DNA of 64,000 bases from contig CM055098.1 of the NCBI GenBank assembly GCA_029204225.1, positions 46,622,799 to 46,686,798 on the forward strand, read 5' to 3'. A program made the position numbers and the translations under genes. This DNA is from Diphasiastrum complanatum. Its lineage: Eukaryota > Streptophyta > Lycopodiopsida > Lycopodiales > Lycopodiaceae. The notes under the pieces are model-generated. The model did not search any database. It saw nothing but the letters and a program-made list of their open reading frames with translations, and was not told the DNA's origin. Each line of letters opens with the position of its first letter. The stretch's first letter is position 1. Positions 13,791 through 24,560 of this stretch are shown piece after piece.

Positions 13791-13984
13791 AAACAGAGGA
13801 TAATGCAAGGCTATTATACTAAACTATGCATTATCAATGTACTACAAACATGGTACATTGTTGATTTTAGAAAGCATTTGATTATGATGGCCTTTTGTGA
13901 AATACCTTTTACTAACTTTTTCTAAATCGTCTTGTACATGTCTTTATCCTAGTCCATTGGGAGCTAGTTAGAAAGATGTCTTTC

Positions 13985-14448
13985 ATCACATGTGGCAAAT
14001 GGTCTGCCACTAGTACGGCATGATGAGATAGATCAAGACATTATTAAACATAGGGCATTGATGATATTTGAGCTCAATCCTAAGTTGCGTGGATTGTGGC
14101 ATGATGGTTCTATTCCTATTAATGTTGTTTTTTCAAACCATGGAAGAGATTATGAGGTTCGAATATCCAACATGATGGACAGTGGACATGGACTTTTTGT
14201 TCGGTGCAATGTAAAAAAGGGAGAAGCTCTCTTTTCGTATGGAGGAAAATGTTACAAGTACTCAAAAATGGAAAGACCTTTGGCCGGATTACCCTAGGAT
14301 GAAGGCGTATGCACTTTACGAGGATCCACGTGTTCTAGTCAAACATATGCATTTTATAGTAGGGGACGTTATTGATGGAAATGAGGGGCGTACACTATCA
14401 CTAGTAAGAGAGAGTATGGAAAAGACTTTAGAAAAGAGTAGCCTATAA
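13985..14448 (+). pseudogene. SET-domain-like fragment, frameshifted
   Basis: A 101-codon frame (13992-14297) contains VRISNMMDSGHGLFVRCNVKKGEALFSYGG. This resembles the G-x-G-L-F...(I/V)-x-K-G-E-x-(L/I)...Y-G-G opening of SET methyltransferase domains. After a frameshift near 14270-14290 the overlapping frame to 14448 gives LYEDPRV...HFIVGDVIDGNEG, loosely like the middle of the domain. The NHS-C and GEELxxxY catalytic motifs are not found. It is a broken fragment at best; the family call rests on the first motif and could be wrong. Confidence 0.35.
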
Positions 14449-15896
14449 TTTGAAAGCCAGATCATCATCATAAAAAAGAGAGTATTTGTTGAGAGATGTA
14501 TAAGCTCCCTAACTTTGATACTATCACATCATATTTCTTTTTTGAGTCTTATTTTGAACTAGAGCAAACAGACTTTTTTTGAGAAGACATTACACTCTAC
14601 CATAAGTATGAGTAAATGGAATGACAAAGAAAAGGTAAGAGGAAAGAGATTAAGACAATGAGTTTGATGGCATCAATTTCTACTCCACCTATAAAAGACG
14701 AGATTAATGATATGGGTTGTTGTGAAACTTATGAATTGATCGATAACATCCAATCACTGTGATGAAGGAATCAAAACAAATCCTCAATCATATGAGAATC
14801 CATGTCTATTGGCAAAATATTTACGCTATTATAATCTAGGAAAGAAGAAGAACAGAGTCCCTTTGTATCTAACTAATGCTAGACAGAAATCAAAGACATC
14901 TATGAAGAGGCGATAGTGGCGTATTCTTTGCTAATTGTCGTGGCATACCCACAAAGAAATGTTGGATATTTGCAATATAAACAAGTGTCGTTCCCATTGG
15001 AGACCAACAATAGGTCTAATAATGCCATTGTTAACGAAACATAAGGAATAACAAAAAATGTGTGGAGTGATATGTAGAATAGTTTTGATCTGGTCATCTA
15101 TAGACGTCTCATCATTGCAGCTACTAGTACAACCCTAGAAGAACGTATAAGGGGAAAAAAAATCAAGGAGAAAGATTTAGAATCGTTTGACGAAGCAATT
15201 TGAATAGAGTGACGTCTCCATTGGTAACTCATTGGAAAAATGTAGAACATCACATGAGCTAGTAAATATAAGATCTCAATCTAAAAGTTCCACCATAACT
15301 TGTGATTTTATAGCATCTAATTAATCATCAAATCCATAGAACATACAAGCAAGATGTACTGGACTGTCCTCATCACTATCCAATGGACTATCATCATCTA
15401 TCTTTGAAAATTGACACTCAAAAAGGGTAGAAATGGAGATTGGCTAGCAGTTTGTTTCACGCATTCAATCAAATAGATTCACTAGTAAAAGCAATAGCCT
15501 TGGTTGATAAATGAAAGCCATAGAGTAAAACAATTCATTTAATAGTTGTGCTAGAGAGTAGATCTTCAACGAGGAGGCTTTTCACTTTTTTTTTTCTTTT
15601 CCTTAATTTTCATTTTGAAGAGACTAGTGGTACTTGTGATGAGTCATACCATCTGAAGGTCTTTTCTTGCTTTTTTGAAGCTGACACTACATTTTCAAAG
15701 GCCCAATCATTCCCTTTTTGAAGGAATTGCTAAGTATATATAGGAATTTGTGGAAGGCATGCCAACTTTGCATGAGGCCAAAAGATCTTAGCCATATTGA
15801 ATTCTTGAGGACTTTTGAGACCATTGTTTTCTGAGATCTTGTCTCACACTACTCTTATTGCTTGGTACCCACATATTACGTAGGAGGACTTATGTA
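14449..15896. other. No gene recognised
   Basis: AT-rich sequence without a family motif, long open frame or obvious repeat on either strand. Short frames such as the minus-strand one at 14900-15097 are hydrophobic but lack any supporting feature. Confidence 0.5.
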
Positions 15897-16005
15897 CCTC
15901 ATTCAGATCTATTGATGTATTGTCTTACTGTTGCTTGTAGCAAAAACTAGTCAAAAGGAAGACAACATTCACTTAGATTATGCAGACCAGTTGGTTGATT
16001 GTTGA
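15897..16005 (+). pseudogene. Dead copy of the RGF-like repeat exon
   Basis: The sequence CATTCAGATCTATTGATGTA...CTTGTAG and the exon following it (from 15941) are nearly the same as the intron end and exon 2 of the peptide gene at 18438-18535. It has the same splice-acceptor context and the same phase. Read from the phase-1 start it encodes KTSQKEDNIHLDYADQLVDC and then TGA. The DY of the peptide core is kept, but the conserved prolines are lost and it stops early. No signal-peptide exon was seen nearby, so this is a duplicated and decayed exon. Confidence 0.65.
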
Positions 16006-16879
16006 CTCTTAGATTTTCTTGTTCTTAGATTTCCTTTCAGGTGTCAAAGAAAAAAACGCCTTCCAAAATCTCACATATATGACATAATCAACAAAAAAGA
16101 AAACTTAATAGCCAATTCTAAGTCTATCCTATTTAAAAACTCAGTAGTTCTTTTCGGGTGAATAGATACATCGTCGACATGGCTATATACAAAAAATATG
16201 TGCTAGGAACCTACTATTTTAAATCAATTTTATATGGAAATAGCCTAAAATATATCATGAAAATTCTTAAGTTAGCCCAATTTCATGTGGTAAAAAATCA
16301 GCTAACATTTTGGCGACTTTCATCGAAGGTGTGGTCCCCACATAACGGACCCAAAGTAATCTAAATTTTTAGTTATAGTGAAACTCATATCTATAGTCAA
16401 GAGGAACAAAGTAATCGTTTGTATGCTCAGTGACTTGTCGTTATGCCTACTAGCTATATATCTGGTGAGGATACAATCTTATGGTGGCACTAGGATTTGC
16501 TCAAGTTGAGCCTCAATCACTCATTTATTTCAGCTTTACAGGTCTATGCTTGTAAATGTCTGATAGGATGTCAGCCTAGCTAGATGGAGAATGTAAGTCT
16601 CATGGTGGCAATAGAATTTCCTCAGTTTGAGCCATGTTGCTCATGTGGTCCACTTGTGTGACAATCATATACGAGACAGCTCAGTTAGTCGAGAGTCAAA
16701 CATGATGGTTTCTTGGTGTGCTTGAGTGTGAGACAAGTACAAGGTAGCATGGACATGCATAACATCTTTTGGATATTCCAGATGTTGTTACACTTCGTAT
16801 TTCTTTACTCCTATCACATTTGAGCTTAAAGAAAAAAGTTAAAAATAGAGTTAACTTAAGGCTTACTTTTCCATTGAGT
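16006..16879. other. No gene recognised
   Basis: AT-rich sequence; two related phrases (CAATCTTATGGTGGCACTAGGATTTGCTCA and AAGTCTCATGGTGGCAATAGAATTTCCTCA, about 110 bp apart) show a small diverged duplication at roughly 16470-16630. Nothing coding is supported. Confidence 0.45.
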
Positions 16880-16889
16880 CCCAGGTCTC

Positions 16890-17050
16890 ATCTCACAGGC
16901 ACTGCTTCTTGCTGCACAGGCACTTGCTTCTTGCTTTGTAAGCAGGGCCACCTTGCCTGCATCTACAACTGACCCTTCATTTTGAAAGGCACCACCTGAC
17001 CATAAGGGTAGTTAAGGGGCCGTGAAGGGCCAGTTATCTAATACGTTATG
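16890..17050 (+). repeat. Third, partial copy of the F-box 3' segment
   Basis: This segment (GGCACTGCTTCTTG...AGGGCCACCTTG...CTACAACTGACCCTTCATT...GAAAGGCA...) matches 17720-17880 and 21257-21415, the sequence that directly follows the F-box in both duplicated copies. It lacks the F-box itself. Confidence 0.75.
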
Positions 17051-17228
17051 GTGAGCTGTTGCTTCGTTAAAATTTGATGCATTAAATGCCATAATCTGCA
17101 TTACTATTTTCAGTAAGACAGTTTTGAAGGGCATAAGTTTTTACCTTTCAAAATAAGGTGCAGGCGTTTCGCGAGAGAAAAAATTTTCAAAAGAAAAATT
17201 CATCAAGAAAAATTCATCGTATCTCCTT

Positions 17229-17340
17229 TCATCTCTTTTGAGGTCGAGAGTTCAGCTGTAAAGCTGTAATCAGGTGCATGGACATCACATTTTCATCTCT
17301 CTTGAGGTCGAGAGTTCAGCTGTAAAGCTGTAATCAGGAC
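17229..17340 (+). repeat. Tandem repeat of about 60 bp
   Basis: The phrase TCATCTCT(T/C)TTGAGGTCGAGAG...CTGTAAAGCTGTAATCAGG occurs twice in a row here. Copy 2 of the block (20815-20880) has it once, so the duplication occurred after the block was copied, or was lost there. Confidence 0.85.
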
Positions 17341-17451
17341 AAAAATGATAGCAGACTCTCAAAGAAAGAGTTGGTCTTCTTACAACATCAGAACGTAGAA
17401 GTCAGCCGATTGCTGAGCGCAGTAGCTAGTGTAGTTGAATTGATCTAAGGA

Positions 17452-17803
17452 ATGGATCAGGAAACACAGGAGATCTTGGCAAGCCCGTCTCTGACTACCG
17501 ATGATTTCAAGCCAATCAGGATTGTTGGTATTGGAGACATGGGCACTGTTTGCATTGTTTTCTGTGAGTGAGGATCGTTTGGGTAAGTTAGAGATGGATG
17601 ACCTTTTGTGGAAAAGCATGCCCGAGGAATGCATCGACAAGATCCTGGTACGGCTGCCTCTGCCCAGCGCATTCCGCCTCAGATCCGTGTGCAATAGATG
17701 GAAGAGCTTCATTTCCGGGCACTGGCACTGCTTCTTGGAGTTCTTGCTCTTTGTACGCAGGGCCACCTTGCCGGTGTCTACAACTGACCCTTCATTCTGA
17801 AAG
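17452..17803 (+). pseudogene. F-box gene fragment, copy 1 (frameshifted)
   Basis: From ATG 17452 the frame matches copy 2 (MDQET...DDFKPIRIVG) but meets TGA at about 17570, caused by an extra GTGA relative to copy 2. In the shifted frame the F-box continues: LWKSMPEECIDKILVRLPL, then FRLRSVCNRWKSFI, which fits the F-box consensus (LPxExxxxILxRLP...RxRSVCKxWxSLI). The frame runs on past the F-box to TGA at about 17800 without any recognisable kelch, LRR or FBA domain. F-box proteins tether substrates to SCF ubiquitin ligases through SKP1. This copy could give only a truncated product, unless translation starts at an internal ATG such as 17593. Confidence 0.7.
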
Positions 17804-18090
17804 GCATCAGCTGACGTTATGAAAGTCATCGCTTGACCATAACGTGAGAGAACGGGCCCTCCAGGCCCGTTATCTAATACATATTGAAACCATTTGAAAT
17901 GAGATTGAATTATAGAAACATTGCACAAAATAATTTATAATGTGGTGGCTTTTCAAGTATGCGCGAATAATTTATAATGTGCTGGCATTTTAAGTCTGCC
18001 GCGCAATTCTAACCTCAACGTGAGGAGGCCTAATCCTAATTAAACTGCAGAGGCCGCTTTCACACGCAAACAATTGCTTTGCCCTTTCAG

Positions 18091-18097
18091 TATAAAG
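18091..18097 (+). promoter_or_regulatory. TATA box of the secreted-peptide gene
   Basis: TATAAAG lies about 30 bp upstream of a CATCTCTGTCTCTCTC stretch, a usual plant start-site and 5'-UTR context, and 185 bp upstream of the ATG at 18276. The same element (TATAAAAA) is kept in the duplicated block at about 21622, where no peptide gene follows. Confidence 0.6.
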
Positions 18098-18275
18098 TTC
18101 GTAGCTCATTCAAAACATCTCTGTCTCTCTCTCTCTCTCTCTCTTTTCTGTTGTTGACGATTCTACATATATGGTGCTGCGACTTTGAACTTTGAAGTTA
18201 TATGGGTGAATTGGGTCTGAAAAGCCCAGCATAACTCCTCCTTTCAGACGACGCATAAGGCGTACGCTTTACATC

Positions 18276-19324
18276 ATGACAACCCTTGTGGCTACAACAA
18301 TTGTATTCGCATGCATACTACTTTCCCACTGTAGTCGTGCCGCGCGCATTTTTGCATCAGGTATCAAGCAATGCTCAGTTTGGACCGATGAAAAATTTGA
18401 CTTTATTTTTCTTTGTTCTTTCTAATGAGCTTCCTGAACGTCATTCAGATCTATTGATGTATTGTCTTACTGCTGCTTGTAGCAGAAACCAGTCAAAAGG
18501 AAGACAAAATTCACATAGATTATGCAGTCCCTAATCATGCACCACCAGTTCACCATGATCATGGTTGTATCATTGTAATGTCGTTTTTGTTCTTCATATT
18601 GATGCGTTGACGATGTCGAACATACACTATGGTCTCGTATATGTATATCAACTATGCCTTCAATTTTGCTAATTATACATATACATATTTCAATTTTCGG
18701 GTGAGCCTTATCTTCGTGAACTATATTGAGGATCTATTTTTTTCGCTGTTTCAACGCAGGCACCGATGGTTATGAATCGGCACACCACAAAAATTGCGGG
18801 CGCGTTATGGTGTGCACTTCTCTGCTCCCTTTTTTAACCAAATCTCTAGGCTCAATGAATGAGTTTTAGTAATTACGACTGGCTGTTTCGCAGAAATCAA
18901 CAAGTAAGGTGCCCATGATATCGCCTTGTTTGCGCGTAGCAGACGAAAGTCAAAGGGAAAACATAATTCACCCAGATTATGCAGGTCCGAATGATTCACC
19001 ACCCGTTAGCGGCAATGCTGAGGGTTAGTATGGTTGTATTACCAATTTGCTTTCTCTTTTACATGCACGAATATTTAGCCTGAGTTAAGTGCTTCTTTTG
19101 AGTTTTTAATTTAAAAAACGTTGATCTGATGACGTTGAACGTAAATGACAACCCGACGATATATACATATTAAATTATGAGCGCATCAAGTTATGTATTT
19201 TAATAACATTAAAGCTTCAATACAAATTATGGATATTATAGCGGCTGGTTCACATGTTTGGGGAAGCGGCAATGTAGACCCGTGTAGCCCAGAAGCGGAA
19301 CATGACTTTCGAAACTCTAGTTAG
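18276..19324 (+). CDS. RGF/GOLVEN/CLEL-like secreted peptide precursor with two peptide repeats, four exons
   Basis: Coding exons 18276-18360, 18483-18563, 18940-19023 and 19242-19324 join in phase 1 with GT-AG borders, giving 110 residues and a TAG stop. Exon 1 is a textbook signal peptide (MTTLVATTIVFACILLSHCSRA), so the product enters the secretory pathway. Exons 2 and 3 are homologous modules: SQ(K/R)E(D/N).IH.DYA.PN..PPV. Their cores, DYAVPNHAPPVHH and DYAGPNDSPPVSG, carry D1, Y2, P5, P9 and P10 of RGF-family peptides such as Arabidopsis RGF1 (DYSNPGHHPPRHN). In those, the DY tyrosine is sulfated, the peptide is released by proteolysis and perceived by RGI receptor kinases. Module 1 also keeps H12. 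The last exon (GSHVWGSGNVDPCSPE...) has no such core. Length and architecture fit the family, but two repeats and a non-peptide C-terminus are unusual. The exon structure is inferred from splice signals alone. Confidence 0.65.
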
Positions 19325-20629
19325 GCGCAAACGCTCATTTAGTTATTTTACGTAGATGGCAAAACCCTTCTTTATTTTTTTTCAGCAATGGCTTTCTAAC
19401 ACAGACTAATGTTTTGCTCGTCCAGGGTTTCGGTGAGGATTCTTCATCGATTAAAAGGACGACGCCATCTTTTATTTGTCATAGTCTTCTCAGGTGGGGA
19501 TCAGTGCAGTCGGGTCTTCATCTTTCTAGTGCTTATATGTTGTTGAAGCCGCAGATCAATGAACATTTTCTGGTAGGTAGGTTGGTTGCTGGATCAGATC
19601 ACATGGTAAACGGCTGGTAGTTAGGTAGCTAATATGATGATGTTTAGGCTGAGATAATGCGAGTAATAGGTGGTAGCAACATGATATCTAGAGGATAAAT
19701 GAGTTATGTTCTGGCAGTTTGTATATGCCTTTTTGCTGAGGACTGAGAAGTTAGTGTGACGAGATTGCATGTACTGATGATTTTCAGAAGGATAATCATG
19801 TACTGGTTTTTATTAAGTAATGTAGAAAGTTTTTAGTAGCATTCTGCTGTACGTACTGATGATTATTGTTGATGAGTACATCTTTTGGTTGCTTTAATCG
19901 ATAGCTTTAATCGTTGCATGCTTTACCACTTGACAATATGTAGATGAAAATGCAATTACGAACTAAGAGAAAAACAAACTCGTTACTGCATTGAGTTTTT
20001 TAAGTGCTAGTTGTTTTCGTTTTTGTTTTTAGAAAAGATTTTGGCATTCATTATACATGAAGGTTTGCTAGAACAAGGACCATAATGTTTCAACCCCAGG
20101 ACATACATTGAACTCACGGGCTTATATGCTCACATTTGGAATGGTTGTTCAATTCATGGCACCTTTAATTTTCTCTCCAATGTGAATAAGGAGTAATCTG
20201 ATTCCTTTTTTTTAATGTATACTTTCACATTCGCTCATCACATTGTGTCATCATGAATGTATCTTTCTTTTGCCTTGTTCATAATTCACAAATTGTGCAG
20301 TAATTTTCTAATATGAGACAAAGTTTGTAGTTCTTAATTTTGAATGATGAGTAGGGAGTCGCCCTAAATCTTCATTGGATCTCCAAATTTGAAGCAAATC
20401 ACTTGCCTACAATATTAACAAACAAGCACACACATTCAATGCAGATTATCTTATCGTTAGAAGAAATATAAAGAGATTAACTATAAAATAAATAATTGAC
20501 ATGTACATTAATTGGCCCAAATATGTATTGTAACCCTTAGGGTTAGAGTTCTAATTTTTAGGGTCTGCATAGAGAAAATATCGATAATGTGAGGTTTTAG
20601 AGAGAGAGAGAGACGAGAGAGCTTAATTA
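19325..20629. other. 3' flank of the peptide gene; no gene recognised
   Basis: Contains the probable 3' UTR and intergenic sequence. The 68-codon open frame at 19414-19620 lacks any family motif; I see no reason to call it a gene. A GA tract lies at about 20598-20622. Confidence 0.45.
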
Positions 20630-20996
20630 TACGTTATGGTAAGTTGTTGCTAATTTTTTGTTAAAATTGGATGCATTAAATGCCATAATCTACCTTACTA
20701 TTTTTAGTAAGACAGCTTTGAAGGGCATAAGCTTTTACCTTTCAATTTTGAAAGGTGCAGACGCTTTGCGAGAGATACAAAATTTTCAGAAGAAAAATTC
20801 ATCGTATCTCCTTTCATCTCTTTTGAGGTCAAGAGTTCAGCTGTAAAGTTGTAATCAGGTGCATGGACATCACATATGAAGAGACAAAAATGATAGCAGA
20901 CTCTCAAAGAAAGAGTTGGTCTTCTTCCAACTTCAGAACATAGAAATTAGCCGATTGCTGAGCGTAGTAGCTAGTGTATTTGAATTGATCTAAGGA

Positions 20997-21266
20997 ATGG
21001 ATCAGGAAACACATGAGATCTTGGCAAGCCTTTCTCTAACTACCGATGATTTCAAGCCAATCAGGATTGTTGGTAATGGAGCCATGGACACTATTTGCAT
21101 TGTTTTCTGTGAGGATCGTTTGGGTAAGTTAGAGATGGATGAGCTTTTGTGGAAAAGCATGCCGGAGGATTGCATCAACAAGATCCTGGTACAGCTACCT
21201 CTGTCCAACGCATTCTGCCTCAGATCCGTGTGCAATAGATGGAAGAGCTTCATTTCCCGGCACTAA
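20997..21266 (+). CDS. F-box protein fragment, copy 2
   Basis: An 89-codon frame begins MDQETHEILAS, the same start as copy 1, and keeps one frame through the F-box (LWKSMPEDCINKILVQLPL, then CLRSVCNRWKSFI). It stops at TAA where copy 1 reads TGG. Residues ~50-89 are the F-box; nothing C-terminal remains, so a substrate-binding domain is missing. F-box proteins normally bind SKP1 in SCF ligases and need that second domain. This is either a first exon whose partners I cannot find, a truncated dominant-negative-like protein, or a gene fragment. The open frame without lesions up to the TAA favours the first or last. Confidence 0.55.
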   Translation: MDQETHEILASLSLTTDDFKPIRIVGNGAMDTICIVFCEDRLGKLEMDELLWKSMPEDCINKILVQLPLSNAFCLRSVCNRWKSFISRH

Positions 21267-21646
21267 CACTGCTTCTTGTCATTCTTACTCTCTGTACATA
21301 GGGCCACCTTGTTAGTGTCTACAACTGACCCTTCATTTTGAAAGGCATCAGCTGACGTTAGGAAAAGTTGACCATAACGTTAGAGAATGGGCCCTCCAGG
21401 CCCGTTATTAAATACATATTGAAACCATTTGAAATGAGATTGAATTATAGAAACATTGCACAAAATAATTTATAATGTGCTGACTTTTCAAGTATGTGCG
21501 AATAATTTATAATGTGCTGGCTTTTTAAGTTTGCCGCGCAATTCTAACCTCAACGTGAGGAGGCCTAACCCTAAACTGAAGAGGCTGCTTTCACACGCAA
21601 ACAATTGCTTTGCCCTTTCAGTATAAAAATCGTAACTCATTCAAAA

Positions 21647-21774
<128 letters not shown>

Positions 21775-22614
21775 CTGTTGTTGACGATTCTAGATATACG
21801 GTGCTGCAACTTTTGTTGATGTCCATGTCACATGACACCAACGGTCACTGCTAATCGTCTTCAGTCACATGGCTCATCGTGAATGTATCTCTCATGTATC
21901 TAGAATACGTAGGATTAGCCAAAGTTTTTTAGATTTTTAGACTGAAATAGACATCAGCATGCCAAGATTGAAACAGATGTAGGATTGAAATAGACATCGG
22001 CATGCCAAGATTGAAACAGACGTCGAATTCCGACGTCCATGATAGCATGCCAAAAGCCTGTCCACGGAATCTGTCTGGGCCTGAATGGGCACAAACGTCG
22101 GATTCCGACGTGTTTGGAGCCCGTCGGATTCCGACGTCTGTTTCAATCTTCCAATTCGCGGGATCTAGCACCCTTTCTTTCACTTTGTTTTTCCAAATTT
22201 GAGCATCTTTGGAGCGATTGAGGGCGATTGAGGGCGATCGGTGCTTGAGAGCTTGAAGGTGCTTGAAGATCATTGTTTGAGGTTGGTGCTTGATTTATGT
22301 TTGTTTTGCTTATTGTTTGTTTGTTTGAGGTTGATGTTTGTTTGTTTGTTTGAAGAGGAGATAGAGAGTGTGAAAGAACAAAAGAGATGGAGAGAGAGAG
22401 TGTGTATGTGTGTGCGTTTTTAAATTTTGCATTGATTTAAAATGGTTTTGAATGGTCTTGTAATAGATATTAGTATTATTTAGGATAGTAGAATTATGAT
22501 TATTAGATTTGTAATTTGTGAGAGAAAAAGAGAGAGAGGAGGTAAAGTGTACATGTATGGTTAAAGATATTGAAAGATTTTGGAGTCTTTTTTTTTAAAT
22601 AAAGTTTTAAGAGA

Positions 22615-22617
<3 letters not shown>

Positions 22618-22675
<58 letters not shown>

Positions 22676-22957
22676 TGTTTGTTTTCTATAATAGATTGTG
22701 ATAGTGTTTATAATAGATTAATTTTTATAGTGTTTATAATGGATTGTTAGAATTATTTGAGATAATGTTTAACATTTTACATTGATGTAGAATTTAAGAT
22801 TATAGGTAAATACATAATCTATGGTAGTAATAGATTGTTAGATTTTTATTTATTTAGGACTAAGAATGATAGATGAGAGAGAGAGAGAGAGAGTGTGTGT
22901 GTGTGTGTGTGTGGTTTTGTAAACATCTTAATCACTTTACATTGATTTAATATTTAA

Positions 22958-23030
<73 letters not shown>

Positions 23031-23391
23031 AGAAATGGGAAGAAGTGTGTATGTATGTATTGTGTCTTGCATTTTGAATTTAAGATAATGAAGAAAGAGA
23101 GAGAGAGTGTGCGTGATTTGATTAAGATTTAGGGTAGTAGATGAATAGATTGTGTGTGTGTGTGTGTGTGTGTTTGTTTTTTGTATTATGCATTAGTTTA
23201 GGGTATTTAAGAGTGATAGATAAATAAATAGTGTTTGATATAAAATTATGAATATTGTTATTAATAGATTGTTAGAATTATTTAAGATAGTGTATGTGTG
23301 TTTGAGAGGATGTGTATGTGTTTCGAAATTGAGAGTGTGTGTGTGTGTGTTTGTGAACATGTTTAGCATTTTACATTGATTTAAGATTTAA

Positions 23392-23451
<60 letters not shown>

Positions 23452-23513
23452 GGGGGGGGGGGGTTTGGAGAGAGGAAGTGTGTATGTCTTGTGTTTTGCA
23501 TTTTGAATTTAAG

Positions 23514-23600
<87 letters not shown>
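22618..23600. repeat. Cluster of (GA)n, (GT)n and poly-G tracts with duplicated spacers
   Basis: Long GA tracts occur at about 22618-22672, 22964-23026, 23396-23440 and 23518-23597, with GT tracts at about 22893-22913 and 23153-23171. A run of 23 G lies at 23441-23463. The spacers are themselves copies: TATTATGCATTAGTTTAGGGTATTTAA with the following ~50 bp appears at about 23185 and 23622, and CATTTTACATTGAT(T/G)TA at 22776 and 23368. Repeat-driven local duplication explains the pattern. Confidence 0.9.
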
Positions 23601-23799
23601 TGTGTGTGTGTGTTTTGTATTATGCATTAGTTTAGGGTATTTAACAGTGATAGATAAATAAATAGTGTTTGATTGAATTTATATTCGATTTTTAGAGAGA
23701 GAGAGAAAGGGAGAGAGAGTGTGTATGTGTGTGTGTGTTTTGATTAAGATTTATAGTAGTAGATTTATAATGTTTGATGGTAATTGTATGTTTGAATTT

Positions 23800-24560
23800 G
23801 CTTATAATAATGGTTCAATTGTGTAATATAATGTTATTTTTTAATTGCTTGTGCATGTGACAAAAATATTCAAAAAAGAGAGAGCAAGCATTTAAAGAGC
23901 AAGCAACTGCACGTTTGCACTTAAGCTTTGAGTGAGTTTACTGGTGAGTTTGTGTTGTTTCAATTTGTTTTATTATTAGAATACGTTATCTAACATAGTA
24001 AGAGATTGTAATGTGATTCATAATTTTCATTTTGTTCAAAGCAATATCGTATTTTATCGCATACACTAGCAATTAATTGATATGCAAAGGTGAATTGTAG
24101 ATAATTAAAATCCCCAATTCTAGGAAGGTGTGTAGCCCTTACTTTTCTCCCGTTAAAGGCGAGGTTCTAATCTTTTCAACTTGCATGGAAAAGCCTACAC
24201 GCCGAAGGGAGGGAGTATGTGGTGACATTCTGAAATAGGACATAACCGCAAGGTTCGGGTATTATAATTATCACATTCAACTGCAAATGATCATGCTATA
24301 TTGCCATTGCTTTTATATGTGCAATGTTTTTTTTTTCAAAAATTGCAATGTCAAATTTAGGGATGTGGATTAATGTGATAATCAACTAAGAAATGTCGGA
24401 TTTTAAAACAACAATCAATATTATATCTAAAAATCTAAATGAAATTTATGATGTGCACAAAGCATATTGAACATGAAGTAATGCAATAAAATATTCCCAT
24501 CAAGTAATGGATGAAGTATTGTCATTCATAATGAACATGAAGTAATGCATGAAATAATAT
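23800..24560. other. AT-rich interior, no gene recognised
   Basis: No coding potential. A moderately GC-rich stretch at about 24110-24260 (CTCCCGTTAAAGGCGAGG, GCCGAAGGGAGGGAG, AACCGCAAGGTTCGG) could fold locally, but I do not recognise an RNA family. Confidence 0.4.

Larger units (their letters stand above)
17040..18180 (+). repeat. Duplicated block, copy 1 (F-box fragment plus promoter region)
   Basis: The block aligns almost throughout with 20630-21810: ACGTTATGGT(G/A)AG start, leader, F-box frame, CCAGGCCCGTTAT, the CAAAATAATTTATAATGTG phrases, TTTCACACGCAAACAATTGCTTTGCCCTTTCAGTATAAA, a CT repeat, and TTGACGATTCTA. Here the block ends just upstream of the secreted-peptide gene, so its 3' part is that gene's promoter and 5' UTR. 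It differs from copy 2 by a 60-bp internal tandem repeat (17229-17340) and a much shorter CT tract. Confidence 0.85.

Noticed and set aside
14900-15097. Minus-strand hydrophobic small protein
   Set aside because: No splice, promoter or homology support, and the composition is what AT-rich DNA gives by chance.
18760-18809. Possible extra exon of the peptide gene (acceptor CAACGCAG, frame with DGYESAHHKNCGR)
   Set aside because: It has a fair acceptor, but the available GT donors give phase 0 or 2, not the phase 1 needed to join the next exon, and the DY-PP core is absent.
24110-24260. Structured non-coding RNA gene
   Set aside because: Some complementary words exist, but no tRNA, snRNA or 7SL hallmark boxes are present.
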